Shown: piece after piece, positions 20,510 to 29,810 of the stretch
How the letters are laid out: the number at the start of each line of letters is the position of its first letter
How positions within the stretch are numbered: position 1 is the stretch's first letter
Source of the DNA: Betaproteobacteria bacterium
GTDB taxonomy: Bacteria; Pseudomonadota; Gammaproteobacteria; Burkholderiales; Burkholderiaceae_E
Direction: 5' to 3'
Length of the DNA: 64,000 nucleotides
NCBI GenBank assembly: GCA_018970865.1
Contig: JAGWVN010000003.1
Location: 1 to 64,000 of the forward strand
Program-made: the position numbers and the translations under genes
The notes under the pieces: generated by a model
Told to the model about the DNA's origin: nothing
Databases searched by the model: none
The model's input: only the letters and a program-made list of their open reading frames with translations

Positions 20510-21952
20510 TCAGGCGTGGGCCAGGACGGCCGGCACGCGCGCGTCCTCGGGTCGGCCTGCGCGCACGGTCTGCACGCAGTTCCAGAACATGATCAGCATC
20601 CCGCCGAGGTAGAGCGCGCCGCCAAGCAGCCGGATCACGTAGTACGGGAAAGTGGCCTTCACCGACTCCACGAAGGCGTAGGTGAGCGTGCCGTCGGGAT
20701 TGGTGGCGCGCCACATCAGGCCCTGCATGACACCGGCGATCCACATCGCGGCGATGTAGAGCACGATGCCGATGGTGGCCACCCAGAAGTGCAGCTCGAT
20801 GAGCCGACGGCTGTACATCTGATCGCGGCCGTACAGGCGCGGCAGCAGGTAGTAGATCGAGCCCATCGACACCAGGCCCACCCAGCCCAGCGCGCCGGAG
20901 TGCACATGACCCACCGTCCAGTCGGTGAAGTGCGAGAGCGCGTTGACGGTCTTGATCGACATCATCGGCCCCTCGAAGGTCGACATGCCGTAGAACGACA
21001 GCGACACCACCAGGAACTTCAGGATCGGGTCATCGCGCAGTTTGTGCCACGCCCCGGAGAGGGTCATGATCCCGTTGATCATGCCGCCCCAGGAGGGCGC
21101 CAGCAGCACCAGCGAGAACACCATGCCCAGGCTCTGCGCCCAGTCGGGCAGCGCGGTGTAGTGCAGGTGGTGGGGGCCAGCCCACATGTAGGTGAAGATC
21201 AGCGCCCAGAAGTGCACGATCGACAGCCGGTACGAGTACACCGGGCGCTCGGCCTGCTTGGGGATGAAGTAGTACATCATCCCCAGGAAGCCTGCGGTCA
21301 GGAAGAAGCCCACCGCATTGTGGCCGTACCACCACTGCACCATCGCATCCTGCACGCCGGCGTAGGCCGAGTAGCTCTTGGTGAGCGACACCGGGATGGC
21401 CGCGCTGTTCACGATGTGCAGCAGCGCCACCGTGAGGATGAACGCGCCGAAGAACCAGTTGGCCACATAGATGTGCGGCGTGCGCCGCTTGAGGATCGTG
21501 CCGAAGAACACGATCGCGTAGCTCACCCAGACCACCGCGATCAGCAGGTCGATCGGCCACTCGAGCTCGGCATACTCCTTGCCCGAGGTGATGCCCAGCG
21601 GCAGCGTGATGGCCGCCGCCACGATCACCAGTTGCCAGCCCCAGAAGGTGAAGCCGGCCAGCGGCCCGGCGAACAGCCGGGTCTGGCAGGTGCGCTGCAC
21701 CACGTAATACGAGGTGGCAAAGAGCGCCGAACCGCCGAAGGCGAAGATCACCGCATTGGTGTGCAGCGGCCGCAGGCGGCCATAGCTCAACCAGGGCACA
21801 TCGAAGTTGAGCGCCGGCCAGGCGAGCTGCGCTGCGATGATCACGCCGACCAGCATGCCCACCACCCCCCAGACCACGGTCATCAGCGCGAACTGCCTGA
21901 CCACGCGGTAGTTGTAGGTCTCGGCGGCGCCGCCGAGAGGCGATTGCCCCAT
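20510..21952 (-). CDS. ccoN: cbb3-type cytochrome c oxidase subunit I
   Basis: The 480-residue catalytic subunit reducing O2 to water with high affinity and pumping protons, in the inner membrane with twelve helices. Heme and copper ligands are visible in [23 protein letters not shown] and [19 protein letters not shown]. The heme b/b3 histidine region is in [25 protein letters not shown] precedes the ATG at 21952 by about seven bases. First gene of ccoNOQP. An FNR/ANR box and a correctly spaced -10 lie upstream, indicating oxygen-responsive transcription. Confidence 0.99.
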   Translation of the reverse strand: MGQSPLGGAAETYNYRVVRQFALMTVVWGVVGMLVGVIIAAQLAWPALNFDVPWLSYGRLRPLHTNAVIFAFGGSALFATSYYVVQRTCQTRLFAGPLAGFTFWGWQLVIVAAAITLPLGITSGKEYAELEWPIDLLIAVVWVSYAIVFFGTILKRRTPHIYVANWFFGAFILTVALLHIVNSAAIPVSLTKSYSAYAGVQDAMVQWWYGHNAVGFFLTAGFLGMMYYFIPKQAERPVYSYRLSIVHFWALIFTYMWAGPHHLHYTALPDWAQSLGMVFSLVLLAPSWGGMINGIMTLSGAWHKLRDDPILKFLVVSLSFYGMSTFEGPMMSIKTVNALSHFTDWTVGHVHSGALGWVGLVSMGSIYYLLPRLYGRDQMYSRRLIELHFWVATIGIVLYIAAMWIAGVMQGLMWRATNPDGTLTYAFVESVKATFPYYVIRLLGGALYLGGMLIMFWNCVQTVRAGRPEDARVPAVLAHA

Positions 21953-22006
21953 GGTGAATCTCCCCGTGTGTGGTGTCGGCGACGCCGTCGCGTCGTCACG
22001 GGAAGC

Positions 22007-22012
22007 ACCCTA
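22007..22012 (-). promoter_or_regulatory. -10 element of the ccoN promoter
   Basis: The minus strand reads TAGGGT. If the FNR box centre (22041.5) is placed at -41.5, this hexamer falls exactly at -12 to -7 and transcription starts at about 22000, leaving a ~48-base leader with a good Shine-Dalgarno. It matches TATAAT at the key first, second and last positions. Confidence 0.5.
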
Positions 22013-22034
22013 TCTGCCGCAGTGCAGCAGCGCA

Positions 22035-22048
22035 TTGACAATCATCAA
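22035..22048 (-). promoter_or_regulatory. FNR/ANR box upstream of ccoN
   Basis: TTGAC-AATC-ATCAA on plus (TTGAT-GATT-GTCAA on minus), one base off the perfect TTGAT-N4-ATCAA palindrome bound by FNR/ANR/FixK regulators. It lies between the stop of the sulfatase-operon MFS gene and ccoN, at the spacing expected of a class II activated promoter. Binding by an FNR-type protein is inferred; no fnr gene is in the window. Confidence 0.8.
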
Positions 22049-22073
22049 GCGCCTCGGCCAGCGCTGAGTCTGC

Positions 22074-23303
22074 TCAGTCTGCTTCGTGCAGCTTATTGCG
22101 ATGCACCATTGCCGGAAACCAGCGCCACCAGAGCGCGACCACCGCGAGCGTGCCGAGCCCGCCCAGCACCACCGCGGGCATCGCGCCCAGCCAGGCCGCG
22201 AGCAGGCCCGACTCGAATTCGCCGATCTGGTTGGAGGCGCCGACGAACAGCGAGTTGACCGCGCCCACGCGGCCGCGCATCTCGTCGGGCGTCTCGAGCT
22301 GCACCAGTGAACTGCGAATCACCACGCTCACCATGTCGGCGCCGCCCATCAGCGCCAGCGCGACCAGCGACAGCGGCAGCCAGGAAGACAGCCCGAACAC
22401 CACGGTGGCCGCGCCGAACAGCGCCACCGCGCCCATCAGGCGACGCCCCACCCGCTGCCGCAGCGGGTGACGCGCCAGCCAGAGCGCCACCGCCAGCGCG
22501 CCCACGGCCGGCGCCGCGCGCAGCAGGCCCAGGCCCCAGGGCCCGGTGTGGAGAATGTCGCGGGCATAGATCGGCAGCAGCGCGGTGGCCCCGCCGAGCA
22601 GCACGGCGAAGAGGTCCAGCGACACCGCCCCGAGCAGCACCGGATGACGGCGGATGTAGACCACGCCGGCCGCCAGATAGGCGAGCGTGACCCGTGGGCG
22701 GGACGCCGGCCGGCCGCGCGGCCGCACCCGCGTGAGCAGCGCGAGCGAGGCCAGGAACAGGCCGCCGGCCACGGCGTACACGGTGTGCGCGCCGGCGAGA
22801 TAGAGCAGGCCGCCCAGCGCCGGCCCGCCGATGGTGGCGGCCTGATGGCCGCTGGAGCCGAGCGCCACCGCGCGCGACAGCAGCCGCGCCGGCACCAGCG
22901 AGGGCACCAGCGCCTGCGAGGCCGGCATCTCGAAGGCGCCGACCAGGCCGAGCGCGAAGACCAGCGCGTAGAGCAGGCTGGCGTCGAGCCGGCCGCTCAG
23001 GCTGGCCACGGACAGCGCCAGCGCGGCACCCGCCTGCACCACCCGGCCGGCGATGAGAATGGCCCGGCGGTCATGGCGATCGACCACCGGCCCCACGGCG
23101 ATGGCCAGCACCAGCGCCGGCAGGAACTGCACCAGCCCGACCAGACCGAGCGCGAGGGCGCTGCCGGTGAGCTCGTACATCTGCCAGCCCACTGCCACCA
23201 CCTGCACCTGGGTGGCCACATGCGAGCACAGCCGGGCCAGCCAGTAACGCCGGTAGTCGGCGATGGCCAGCGGGTTGGTGACGCTGTCGGGAACCTCGCT
23301 CAC
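22074..23303 (-). CDS. MFS transporter (EntS/MFS_3-like) of the sulfatase operon
   Basis: A 409-residue transporter of twelve predicted helices. It opens MSEVPDSVTNPLAIADYRRYWLARL and contains the motif GPVVDRHDRRAILIAGR between helices 2 and 3, as in MFS_3/enterobactin-exporter-like proteins. It lies 20 bases after the sulfatase gene on the same strand, so is probably co-transcribed. Import of a sulfated substrate or export of a product would fit the context, but this subgroup is mostly exporters and the direction cannot be read. A small CTGAG-TCTG-CTCAG hairpin spans its stop codon. Confidence 0.85.
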   Translation of the reverse strand: MSEVPDSVTNPLAIADYRRYWLARLCSHVATQVQVVAVGWQMYELTGSALALGLVGLVQFLPALVLAIAVGPVVDRHDRRAILIAGRVVQAGAALALSVASLSGRLDASLLYALVFALGLVGAFEMPASQALVPSLVPARLLSRAVALGSSGHQAATIGGPALGGLLYLAGAHTVYAVAGGLFLASLALLTRVRPRGRPASRPRVTLAYLAAGVVYIRRHPVLLGAVSLDLFAVLLGGATALLPIYARDILHTGPWGLGLLRAAPAVGALAVALWLARHPLRQRVGRRLMGAVALFGAATVVFGLSSWLPLSLVALALMGGADMVSVVIRSSLVQLETPDEMRGRVGAVNSLFVGASNQIGEFESGLLAAWLGAMPAVVLGGLGTLAVVALWWRWFPAMVHRNKLHEAD

Positions 23304-23323
23304 GCCTCGGGCCTGCCGCCGCG

Positions 23324-25564
23324 CTACTGCCGACGCAGCGCGGCCTCGAGGCTGCGCGCCGGGTCGGTCTGCTGATCGTCACCGAGCTCGACCTCCACCC
23401 GGTGCAGGGTGCCGGTGAACGGGAACGGCGCAACGAAATCGGCCACCGCGGGCTTCGGCGCCCGGCCCACCTCCATGCCGATGAAGGAGGACTGCGCGCG
23501 ATAGGTCTGTGGCAGCGCCGCCGAGCCGCAGGGTTCGCCGTCGATCAGCAGCGTGCCTTCGGCCCGGTATTCGCCGGTCTTGCGCACCACCCAGCTCAGG
23601 ATGCGCCTGCCCGCCGGCACGGGCGCTGCCGAGCGCGCGATGTAATGCCGGTTGACGAAGTTGTAGTCGTGCACCAGGTGGCCGTCGCGCAGATAGAAGG
23701 CATAGCCGCCGCACCAGTCGCCCTGGGCGATCAGCACGCCCTGCGCCCCGCCCTCGGGAATGTCGACATGGGCCGTGATGCGATAGGAGCGGTTGCGGAT
23801 GTCGGGCGCGGCCGCCTGCGGGATGCGGCCGCCGCCGGGCTGCAGCACCCAGTGGCGGCGGGCCGCGACGCTGTGCGGGTTGGAGCTCACGAAGCGGTTC
23901 AGGGTGTCGTCGAGCGGCAGCACATTGCAGGCTCCGGCCTCGGAGAACCAGCGCGCGATCATCGCCTGCAGGCGGGCCGGCTCCTGTTCGGCCAGGTCGT
24001 GCATCTCGTTGAAGTCGCGTTCAAGGTGGTAGAGCTCCCAGCGGTCGGCATCGAAGGCCGTGCCGGGCCGGTGCCAGGTGACCGCCTTCCAGCCCTCGTG
24101 CCAGATGCCGCGGTGGCCGAGCATCTCGAAGTACTGGGTGCGCTTGCGGGTGGGCTGCGCGCCATCGCCGAAGGAATAGGCGAAGCTGGTGCCCTCGATC
24201 GGCTGCTGGGTCACGCCGTTGATGACAGCGGGCACCGGCACGCCGGTGACCTCGAGCACCGTGGGCGTGATGTCGCAGACATGGTGGAACTGGTGACGGA
24301 TGCCGCCGCCCTGCGGGATGCCCGCCGGCCAGTGCACGATCAGCGGATCGCGCACGCCGCCGCCATGGGTGTTCTGCTTGTAGCGCTTGAGCGGCGTGTT
24401 GCCGGCCATCGCCCAGCCCAGCGGATAGTTGTTGTTCAGGTGCGCCTCGCCGATCGCGTCGATGTGCTCGAGATTCTCGGCCAGGGTGTCGCGCACGCCG
24501 TTGAAGTAGCGCAGCGCGTTGACGGTGCCGAAGGGCGAGCCCTCCTGGCTGGCGCCGTTGTCGGAGATGAGCGTGATGAGGGTGTTGTCCAGGCAGCCCT
24601 GCTCGCGCAGCCAGGCCACCAGCCGGCCCACCTGCAGGTCGGCGTGCTCGAGCATGCCGGCGAAGGCCGCCTGCAGTCGCACCGCCAGCCGGCGCTCGTC
24701 GTCGCTCAACTCGGCCCAGGGCTTCACGCCGGGGTTGCGCTCGGGCAGCACGGTGTCGGGCGGCACGATGCCCAGCGCCTTCTGGCGCGCCAGGCGGTCG
24801 GCGCGCGTGGCGTCCCAGCCCTTGGCGAAGACCGGTTCGTAGCGGTCGATGAAGGCCTTCGGCGCATGGTGCGGCGCGTGCTGCGCGCCCAGGCACAGGT
24901 AGAGGAAGAAGGGCTTGTCGGGCGTGATGGTGCGCTGCGCGCGGATGAAGCCGATCGACTGGTCGACGATGTCCTCGGAGAGGTGATAGCCCTCGCGATC
25001 GGGTGCCTCGATGTGATGGTTGTCGAGCACCAGTTCCGGGTGCCACTGGCTGGTCTCGCCCTCGAGAAAGCCGTAGTAGCGGTCGAAGCCGCGCTGCAGC
25101 GGCCACTGGTCGAAGGGCCCGGCTTGCGAGGTCTCGAAGGTGGGCGTGAGATGCCACTTGCCGGTGGCGAAGGTGTTGTAGCCGGCCAGCCGCAGCATTT
25201 CGGCCAGCGTGCCGGCGCTGCGCGCGATCCGGCCACGCATCCCTGGAAAGCCGAGGTCCCAGTCGGCCAGGCCGCCCATGCCCACCGAGTGGTGGTTGCG
25301 GCCGGTGAGCAGCGCGGCGCGGGTCGGCGAGCACAGCGCCGTGGTGTGGAAGTTGGTGTAGCGCAGGCCGCCCGCGGCGAGCGCATCGATGTTGGGCGTG
25401 GCGATCTCCGAGCCGTAGCAGCCGAGATCGGCAAAGCCGAGGTCGTCGAACACGATGCACACCACATTGGGCGCGCCCTGCGGGGCACGGGCCGGCTCGG
25501 GCCAGTGCGGTCGGGATTCGCTCGCGGTCAGGCCGAGGCCGTTGCGATTGGGCATCTGGGTCAT
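23324..25564 (-). CDS. Type I (formylglycine) arylsulfatase
   Basis: Sulfatase of 746 residues hydrolysing a sulfate ester. Metal-binding Asp pair in NVVCIVFDDLGFADLGCYG (D40, D41). The modification motif is C78-S-P-T-R82 within LCSPTRAALLTGRNHHSVGMGG, where Cys becomes formylglycine. Further active-site blocks are ATGKWHLTP and TLITLISDNGASQEGSPFG. There is no signal peptide, so the enzyme is expected in the cytoplasm. The C-terminal ~200 residues form an additional beta-rich domain, as in long arylsulfatases of actinobacteria and proteobacteria. The ATG overlaps the stop of the maturase gene as ATGA, coupling synthesis of enzyme and maturase. The substrate is unknown; phosphonate monoesterase-like promiscuity is possible. 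Confidence 0.93.
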   Translation of the reverse strand: MTQMPNRNGLGLTASESRPHWPEPARAPQGAPNVVCIVFDDLGFADLGCYGSEIATPNIDALAAGGLRYTNFHTTALCSPTRAALLTGRNHHSVGMGGLADWDLGFPGMRGRIARSAGTLAEMLRLAGYNTFATGKWHLTPTFETSQAGPFDQWPLQRGFDRYYGFLEGETSQWHPELVLDNHHIEAPDREGYHLSEDIVDQSIGFIRAQRTITPDKPFFLYLCLGAQHAPHHAPKAFIDRYEPVFAKGWDATRADRLARQKALGIVPPDTVLPERNPGVKPWAELSDDERRLAVRLQAAFAGMLEHADLQVGRLVAWLREQGCLDNTLITLISDNGASQEGSPFGTVNALRYFNGVRDTLAENLEHIDAIGEAHLNNNYPLGWAMAGNTPLKRYKQNTHGGGVRDPLIVHWPAGIPQGGGIRHQFHHVCDITPTVLEVTGVPVPAVINGVTQQPIEGTSFAYSFGDGAQPTRKRTQYFEMLGHRGIWHEGWKAVTWHRPGTAFDADRWELYHLERDFNEMHDLAEQEPARLQAMIARWFSEAGACNVLPLDDTLNRFVSSNPHSVAARRHWVLQPGGGRIPQAAAPDIRNRSYRITAHVDIPEGGAQGVLIAQGDWCGGYAFYLRDGHLVHDYNFVNRHYIARSAAPVPAGRRILSWVVRKTGEYRAEGTLLIDGEPCGSAALPQTYRAQSSFIGMEVGRAPKPAVADFVAPFPFTGTLHRVEVELGDDQQTDPARSLEAALRRQ

Positions 25565-26601
25565 GAATGTTCCTCACGGGGAAAGACGGGGGACGGCGCC
25601 TCGGGCAAGGCATCGGCAGCGCAGCGAAAGCCCATGTGTCCGGCGGTGGCCTCGGGCAGGTTGGCGCTGCGCGCCGCCACGCGGAACCGGAAGCAGTAGC
25701 TCTCGTGGCAGAGGTAGCTGCCGCCGCGAATCACCCGGCGCGTGCCCTGCGCCGGGCCGACAGGATCCTGGAGCGGCGCGGCGGGATGGGTGGCGCTGAA
25801 CCAGTCGGCGCACCACTCCCAGGTGTTGCCGCAGGCATTGTGGAGGCCGAAGCCGTTGGGCGGGAATGCATCGGCGGGCGCGGTGCCGGCATGGCCGTCA
25901 TGACACTCGTTGCGCGACGGGAAGCGGCCCTGCCAGACATTGCAGCGGTGCTCGCCGCCCGGCGTGAGCGCATCGCCCCACGGATAGCGCCGGCCTTCCA
26001 GGCCGCCGCGGGCGGCGTATTCCCACTGCGCCTCGGTGGGCAGGCGCAGTCCGGCCCAGTTGCAGAAGGCGAGCGCGTCATGCCAGCTCACATGCACCAC
26101 CGGGTGATCCTCGCGGCCTCGCCACGAGGAACCGGGCCCCTCCGGACGCAGCCAGCAGGCCTGCGGCACCTCGCGCCACCAGGGCGCATCGACCAGGCCA
26201 CGGGTGGGTGGGAAGTCATCGGGCAGCAGGCCGGCGAACACGAAGCTCGCGCCGACCTCTTCGGCATAGCTGACATGGCCGGTGGCCTGGACGAAGGCCG
26301 CGAACTGGCGGTTGGTGACCGCGGTGCGGGCGATGCGAAACGGCGCGAGCGACACCGTCCGCACCGGGCCCTCGCCGTCGCCGGGCTCGCCCTCGTCGGC
26401 GTCGCTGCCCATCAGGAACTCGCCGCCCGGCAGGCTGATCAGCGCGAGATCCGGCAGCCCGGAGCCGGCGGCGTCAGACGCGCGATGCCGCGGTTCGCCG
26501 TCGCGTGCGCAAGCCGGCGAGGGCGCTGCCGCGGCCGGCTGCGAACCGGGTCCGTGGCCAGCGTGCGGCTCGACCGGCACGCAGCAGCCGCGCGCGCCCA
26601 T
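25561..26601 (-). CDS. Formylglycine-generating enzyme (sulfatase maturase)
   Basis: Copper-dependent oxidase of ~346 residues that converts the CxPxR cysteine of sulfatases to formylglycine. The core starts at LALISLPGGEFLMGSDADEG. The active-site cysteine pair is in RGGSYLCHESYCFRFRVAARS (about C298 and C303), essentially as in actinobacterial aerobic FGE, and GHMGFRCA closes the fold. The first ~50 residues are low-complexity and rich in Ala, Pro, Gly and His, so the start is uncertain. The ATG at 26601, eight bases after the upstream stop, is preferred to one at 26676 inside the amidohydrolase gene. Overlap with the sulfatase it presumably matures supports a dedicated pair. Confidence 0.93.
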   Translation of the reverse strand: MGARGCCVPVEPHAGHGPGSQPAAAAPSPACARDGEPRHRASDAAGSGLPDLALISLPGGEFLMGSDADEGEPGDGEGPVRTVSLAPFRIARTAVTNRQFAAFVQATGHVSYAEEVGASFVFAGLLPDDFPPTRGLVDAPWWREVPQACWLRPEGPGSSWRGREDHPVVHVSWHDALAFCNWAGLRLPTEAQWEYAARGGLEGRRYPWGDALTPGGEHRCNVWQGRFPSRNECHDGHAGTAPADAFPPNGFGLHNACGNTWEWCADWFSATHPAAPLQDPVGPAQGTRRVIRGGSYLCHESYCFRFRVAARSANLPEATAGHMGFRCAADALPEAPSPVFPREEHS

Positions 26602-26608
26602 CGCGCGC

Positions 26609-28384
26609 TCAGCCCGCCCGGCCCACGCGACCGCCGCGCACCAGGCGGCCCGGCCGCGCGCCGGTGTCGCGATCATCGCGCCGGGTGCGCACGCCGTTCA
26701 CCCAGGTGCCGACATAGCCGCGGGCCGGCTGCAGCAGGCGAGCGCCCCCGGCGGGCAGGTCGCGGTGCAGCGCCAGCGGGCCGAGCGCGAGATGCTCGAA
26801 GTCGATCAGGTTGATGTCGGCGCGCAGCCCGGGCCGCAGCGCGCCGCGGTCGTGCAGGCCGAAGAGCCGGGCATTGCGCAGGGTCTGTCGATGCACCACA
26901 TGCGCCAGCGGCAGGCGCGGGCCGCGGTGCCGGTCCCGCACCCAGTGGGTGAGCTGGAAGGTGGGCGCCACCGCATCGAAGATCACGCTGACATGCGCGC
27001 CGGCGTCGCTCAGCCCACTGACAGTGAGCTCGCTCAGCTGCATCTCGCGCAGCGCCTCGTGGCTGTGGCCGCTGTAGTTGGTGAAGAAGCGCACGACGAA
27101 GTCACGCCCCTCGCCGGCGGTCAGCCAGTCATAGAGGAAGGACTCCTCGTCCTGCCCCGCCGCGGCGGCACGCGCCGCGAACGAGCGCTCGGGCAGGGGC
27201 TCGGCGGCCTCGACGTCGACCAGCGCCCAGGTCTGCGGATAGTTGGCGCGGGCGAAGGCCACCACATTTTCCATGCGACCCGGCTGCGCATGGGGCACGC
27301 TGGCCTCGGCCAGGATGGCCGCGCGCACCGCGGGCTGGCGCATGAGCGCGGCGCGTTGCGCCACCGGCAGGTCGCGCAGCGCCAGACAGCTCGGCCGGCG
27401 CATGAAGGGATGGTAGGTGTCCAGGCTCATCACGATGCCGGTGGGGCGGGCGCCCACCTGGGGATGCAGCTGCGCGCCGTCGCGGTTGAGCGCGCCCACC
27501 CGCGCCAGCACCTCGCGCCACTGGTCGGGGAATTCATCGACCTGCATCAGCGTGAAGGTGAGCGGGCGGCCGCTCTCGCGCGAGATGCGGGCCATGAGCT
27601 CGACCTCGGCCATCAGGGCATGGCGCTCGCCGCCGAACTGCGGCGCGCTGCCCAGGGTGCTGGCCGGGATCATCTGGAACACGCCGTGGCCGGCCGAGCC
27701 CAGGGCCCGACCCAGGGCGAGCACCTCGGCATCCTCGGCATAGGTGCCCGGCACCGCGGCGCCATCGACCGCCCGATGCCCGGCGATGCGGGAGGTGGAA
27801 AAGCCCAGCGCGCCCGCGGCCGCCCCCTCGGCCACCAGCTGCGCCATCGCACGGATGTCGTCTTCGGTGGCCGGCAGGTTGCGCCGGCCGCGCTCGCCCA
27901 TCACATGGTGGCGCACCGGGCCGTGGGCCATCAGCGAGCCGACATCGAGCGCGTACTCGCGCCCGGCCAGCAGATCGAGGTACTCGGGATAGGACTGCCA
28001 GCGCCCCCAGGGCATGCCCTCGTGAAGCGCGGTGCCGGGGATGTCCTCCACGCCTTCCATCAGCTCGATCAGGGCGTTCTCGGCGCCCGGCGACACCGGC
28101 GCGAAGCCCACGCCGCAGTTGCCCATCACCACCGTGCCCACGCCATGGCTGGCCGAGGGATCCATGGCGCCGTCCCAGGTGACCTGCCCGTCGTAGTGGG
28201 TGTGGATGTCGACCCAGGCCGGGGTGAGCAGGGCGCCTGCGGCATCGAGGGTCTCGCGCGCGGGGGTGCGGATGCGCCCGCCCACCTCGGCGATGCGGCC
28301 ATTGGCGATGGCGAGGTCGCCCACCACCGGCGGGCCGCCCAGGCCGTCGACCAGCGTGGCGCCACGGATCAGGATGTCGTGCAT
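26609..28384 (-). CDS. N-acyl-D-amino-acid deacylase-type amidohydrolase
   Basis: Metal-dependent amidohydrolase of 591 residues (D-aminoacylase/COG3653 group). It starts [26 protein letters not shown]. The metal-binding HxH is in [19 protein letters not shown], and the catalytic Asp in [19 protein letters not shown]. The C-terminal SLD-YHPF-like region is present as [20 protein letters not shown]. The ATG at 28382-28384 is chosen over a longer frame. First gene of the amidohydrolase-FGE-sulfatase-MFS operon. Hydrolysis of an N-acyl or carbamoyl bond is expected; the substrate is unknown and the pairing with a sulfatase hints at a sulfated N-acyl compound. Confidence 0.85.
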   Translation of the reverse strand: MHDILIRGATLVDGLGGPPVVGDLAIANGRIAEVGGRIRTPARETLDAAGALLTPAWVDIHTHYDGQVTWDGAMDPSASHGVGTVVMGNCGVGFAPVSPGAENALIELMEGVEDIPGTALHEGMPWGRWQSYPEYLDLLAGREYALDVGSLMAHGPVRHHVMGERGRRNLPATEDDIRAMAQLVAEGAAAGALGFSTSRIAGHRAVDGAAVPGTYAEDAEVLALGRALGSAGHGVFQMIPASTLGSAPQFGGERHALMAEVELMARISRESGRPLTFTLMQVDEFPDQWREVLARVGALNRDGAQLHPQVGARPTGIVMSLDTYHPFMRRPSCLALRDLPVAQRAALMRQPAVRAAILAEASVPHAQPGRMENVVAFARANYPQTWALVDVEAAEPLPERSFAARAAAAGQDEESFLYDWLTAGEGRDFVVRFFTNYSGHSHEALREMQLSELTVSGLSDAGAHVSVIFDAVAPTFQLTHWVRDRHRGPRLPLAHVVHRQTLRNARLFGLHDRGALRPGLRADINLIDFEHLALGPLALHRDLPAGGARLLQPARGYVGTWVNGVRTRRDDRDTGARPGRLVRGGRVGRAG

Positions 28385-28466
28385 GAGAGGTCTCCGTGCC
28401 CCGTGGGGCGGGCAGACCCGGAACACTCTCACAGGCCGCGGCCGCGGCCAAACCCCGCCGCCGATT

Positions 28467-28472
28467 TATGAT
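28467..28472 (+). promoter_or_regulatory. -10-like element immediately upstream of the NUDIX gene
   Basis: TATGAT (5 of 6 consensus) ends six bases before the ATG at 28479, so transcription would start at or near the start codon. No Shine-Dalgarno and no clear -35 are present. Confidence 0.4.
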
Positions 28473-28478
28473 CGGCCG

Positions 28479-29135
28479 ATGCACTGCGACGACCTTCTGC
28501 GCGACACCCTCGCCCGCCACCTCGCGGCCTTCGACGTCCAGGCCGCGGCGCCGGGAGCCCGCGCCGCCGCGGTCGCGGTCACCGTCACCGACGAAGGCCA
28601 TGGCGCCGATCTCTCCGGCATGCCCCACCACGCGCAGTGGCAGGCCAGTGCGGCGCTGATCCTCACCCGCCGCTCGATGCGCCTGCGCAACCACCCCGGA
28701 CAGTGGGCCCTGCCCGGCGGGCGCATCGACCCCGGCGAGACGCCCGAGCAGACCGCGTTGCGCGAACTGCGCGAGGAGGTGGGCCTGAGCCTCGCGCCGG
28801 CCGATGTCATCGGCCGGCTCGACGACTTCGTCACCCGCTCGGGTTTCGTGATGACCCCGGTGGTGATCTGGGCGGGCTCGCGCCGCGATCTGTTGCCCAA
28901 CCCCGCGGAGGTGGATTCCATCCACCGCATTCCGGTGACCGAGTTCCTGCGCGAGGACGCGCCCATGCTCGAGCCGGTGGCCGGCGGCGGCGCGCCGGTG
29001 CTGCGCATGCCGGTGGGCGACAACTGGATCGCCGCGCCCACCGCGGCCATCCTCTACCAGTTCCGTGAGGTGTGCCTGCGCGGGCAGGCCACCCGCGTGG
29101 CCCACTTCGAGCAGCCCGACTTCGCCTGGCGCTGA
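28479..29135 (+). CDS. NUDIX hydrolase, CoA pyrophosphatase (NudL)-like
   Basis: A 218-residue hydrolase. [22 protein letters not shown] is close to the NudL/UPF0035 CoA-diphosphatase signature, and the NUDIX box is [23 protein letters not shown] (G-x5-E-x7-REL-x-EE-x-G). It probably cleaves CoA or a related nucleotide diphosphate. The ATG at 28479 gives [18 protein letters not shown]; longer upstream frames overlap the divergent amidohydrolase. It converges with a histidine phosphatase gene across 12 bases. Substrate inferred from the motif only. Confidence 0.88.
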   Translation: MHCDDLLRDTLARHLAAFDVQAAAPGARAAAVAVTVTDEGHGADLSGMPHHAQWQASAALILTRRSMRLRNHPGQWALPGGRIDPGETPEQTALRELREEVGLSLAPADVIGRLDDFVTRSGFVMTPVVIWAGSRRDLLPNPAEVDSIHRIPVTEFLREDAPMLEPVAGGGAPVLRMPVGDNWIAAPTAAILYQFREVCLRGQATRVAHFEQPDFAWR

Positions 29136-29147
29136 GGCGCCGCCCGC

Positions 29148-29810
29148 TCAGCCCAGCGGATCGAAGCCGAACACCGGCCCGCCATCGGCCGGCAAGGCCA
29201 CCACATGGCCCATGGCCACGCCGGTGCCGCTGACGGCGCTGATGTTGACCTGGTGCGTGACCAGCACCGGCATCACGGCGCCCCGGTGGGCCGCGATGAA
29301 GGCCCGCACCGCCGCGGTCTGGGCGGCCTGGCCGTCGCGCTCGTCGAAGAAGGAGTTGAGCGCCGGCCAGACCTGATGGCGGCCGAAGGCGAGGTCGGCG
29401 GTGTCGCGGCAGCGGCACCAGACGCTGGCACGAACCTCGCCGACGAGCAGCCCGGCCGCGCGCATCGCCTCTCCGAGGCGGCGCGCCTGCATGCGCCCGG
29501 CCGCCGAGAGGTTGCGCTGGGTGGCGCAGTCGTCCAGGCGGTAGCCGGGCGGATCGCCCACCCCGGGCTCGGTCTCGGCGTGACGGATCATGAGCACATG
29601 CGGGCCGCTGGCCAGCCGGCGGGCGGCGGCCCGCAGCGCCGGGCCGGGTTGCACGCGGGCGGTGTCAGCCCCCGCAGGTCGGTCGGAGCCGGGGATGCCG
29701 GGGCTGGCGCTCAAGGGCTGGGGCGAGGCGACGCGCGGCGCGGCGAGGGCCCCGGCCAGCGCCGAAAGCCCGGTGAGCACCCGTCGACGCTCGGCCGACT
29801 CAGCCGCCAT
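29148..29810 (-). CDS. Histidine phosphatase family protein, probably exported
   Basis: A 220-residue protein with the phosphatase motif LMIRHAETEPG (RHA in place of the commoner RHG) and a second catalytic His in VLVTHQVNISAVSGTG. The N-terminus MAAESAERRRVLTGLSALAGALAAP looks like a Tat-type signal (arginine run then hydrophobic stretch), suggesting periplasmic location, although the twin-arginine motif is not perfect. The start ATG at 29808-29810 overlaps the upstream S4-domain gene by 11 bases. Last gene of an apt-hslR-phosphatase operon. Substrate unknown. Confidence 0.82.
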   Translation of the reverse strand: MAAESAERRRVLTGLSALAGALAAPRVASPQPLSASPGIPGSDRPAGADTARVQPGPALRAAARRLASGPHVLMIRHAETEPGVGDPPGYRLDDCATQRNLSAAGRMQARRLGEAMRAAGLLVGEVRASVWCRCRDTADLAFGRHQVWPALNSFFDERDGQAAQTAAVRAFIAAHRGAVMPVLVTHQVNISAVSGTGVAMGHVVALPADGGPVFGFDPLG

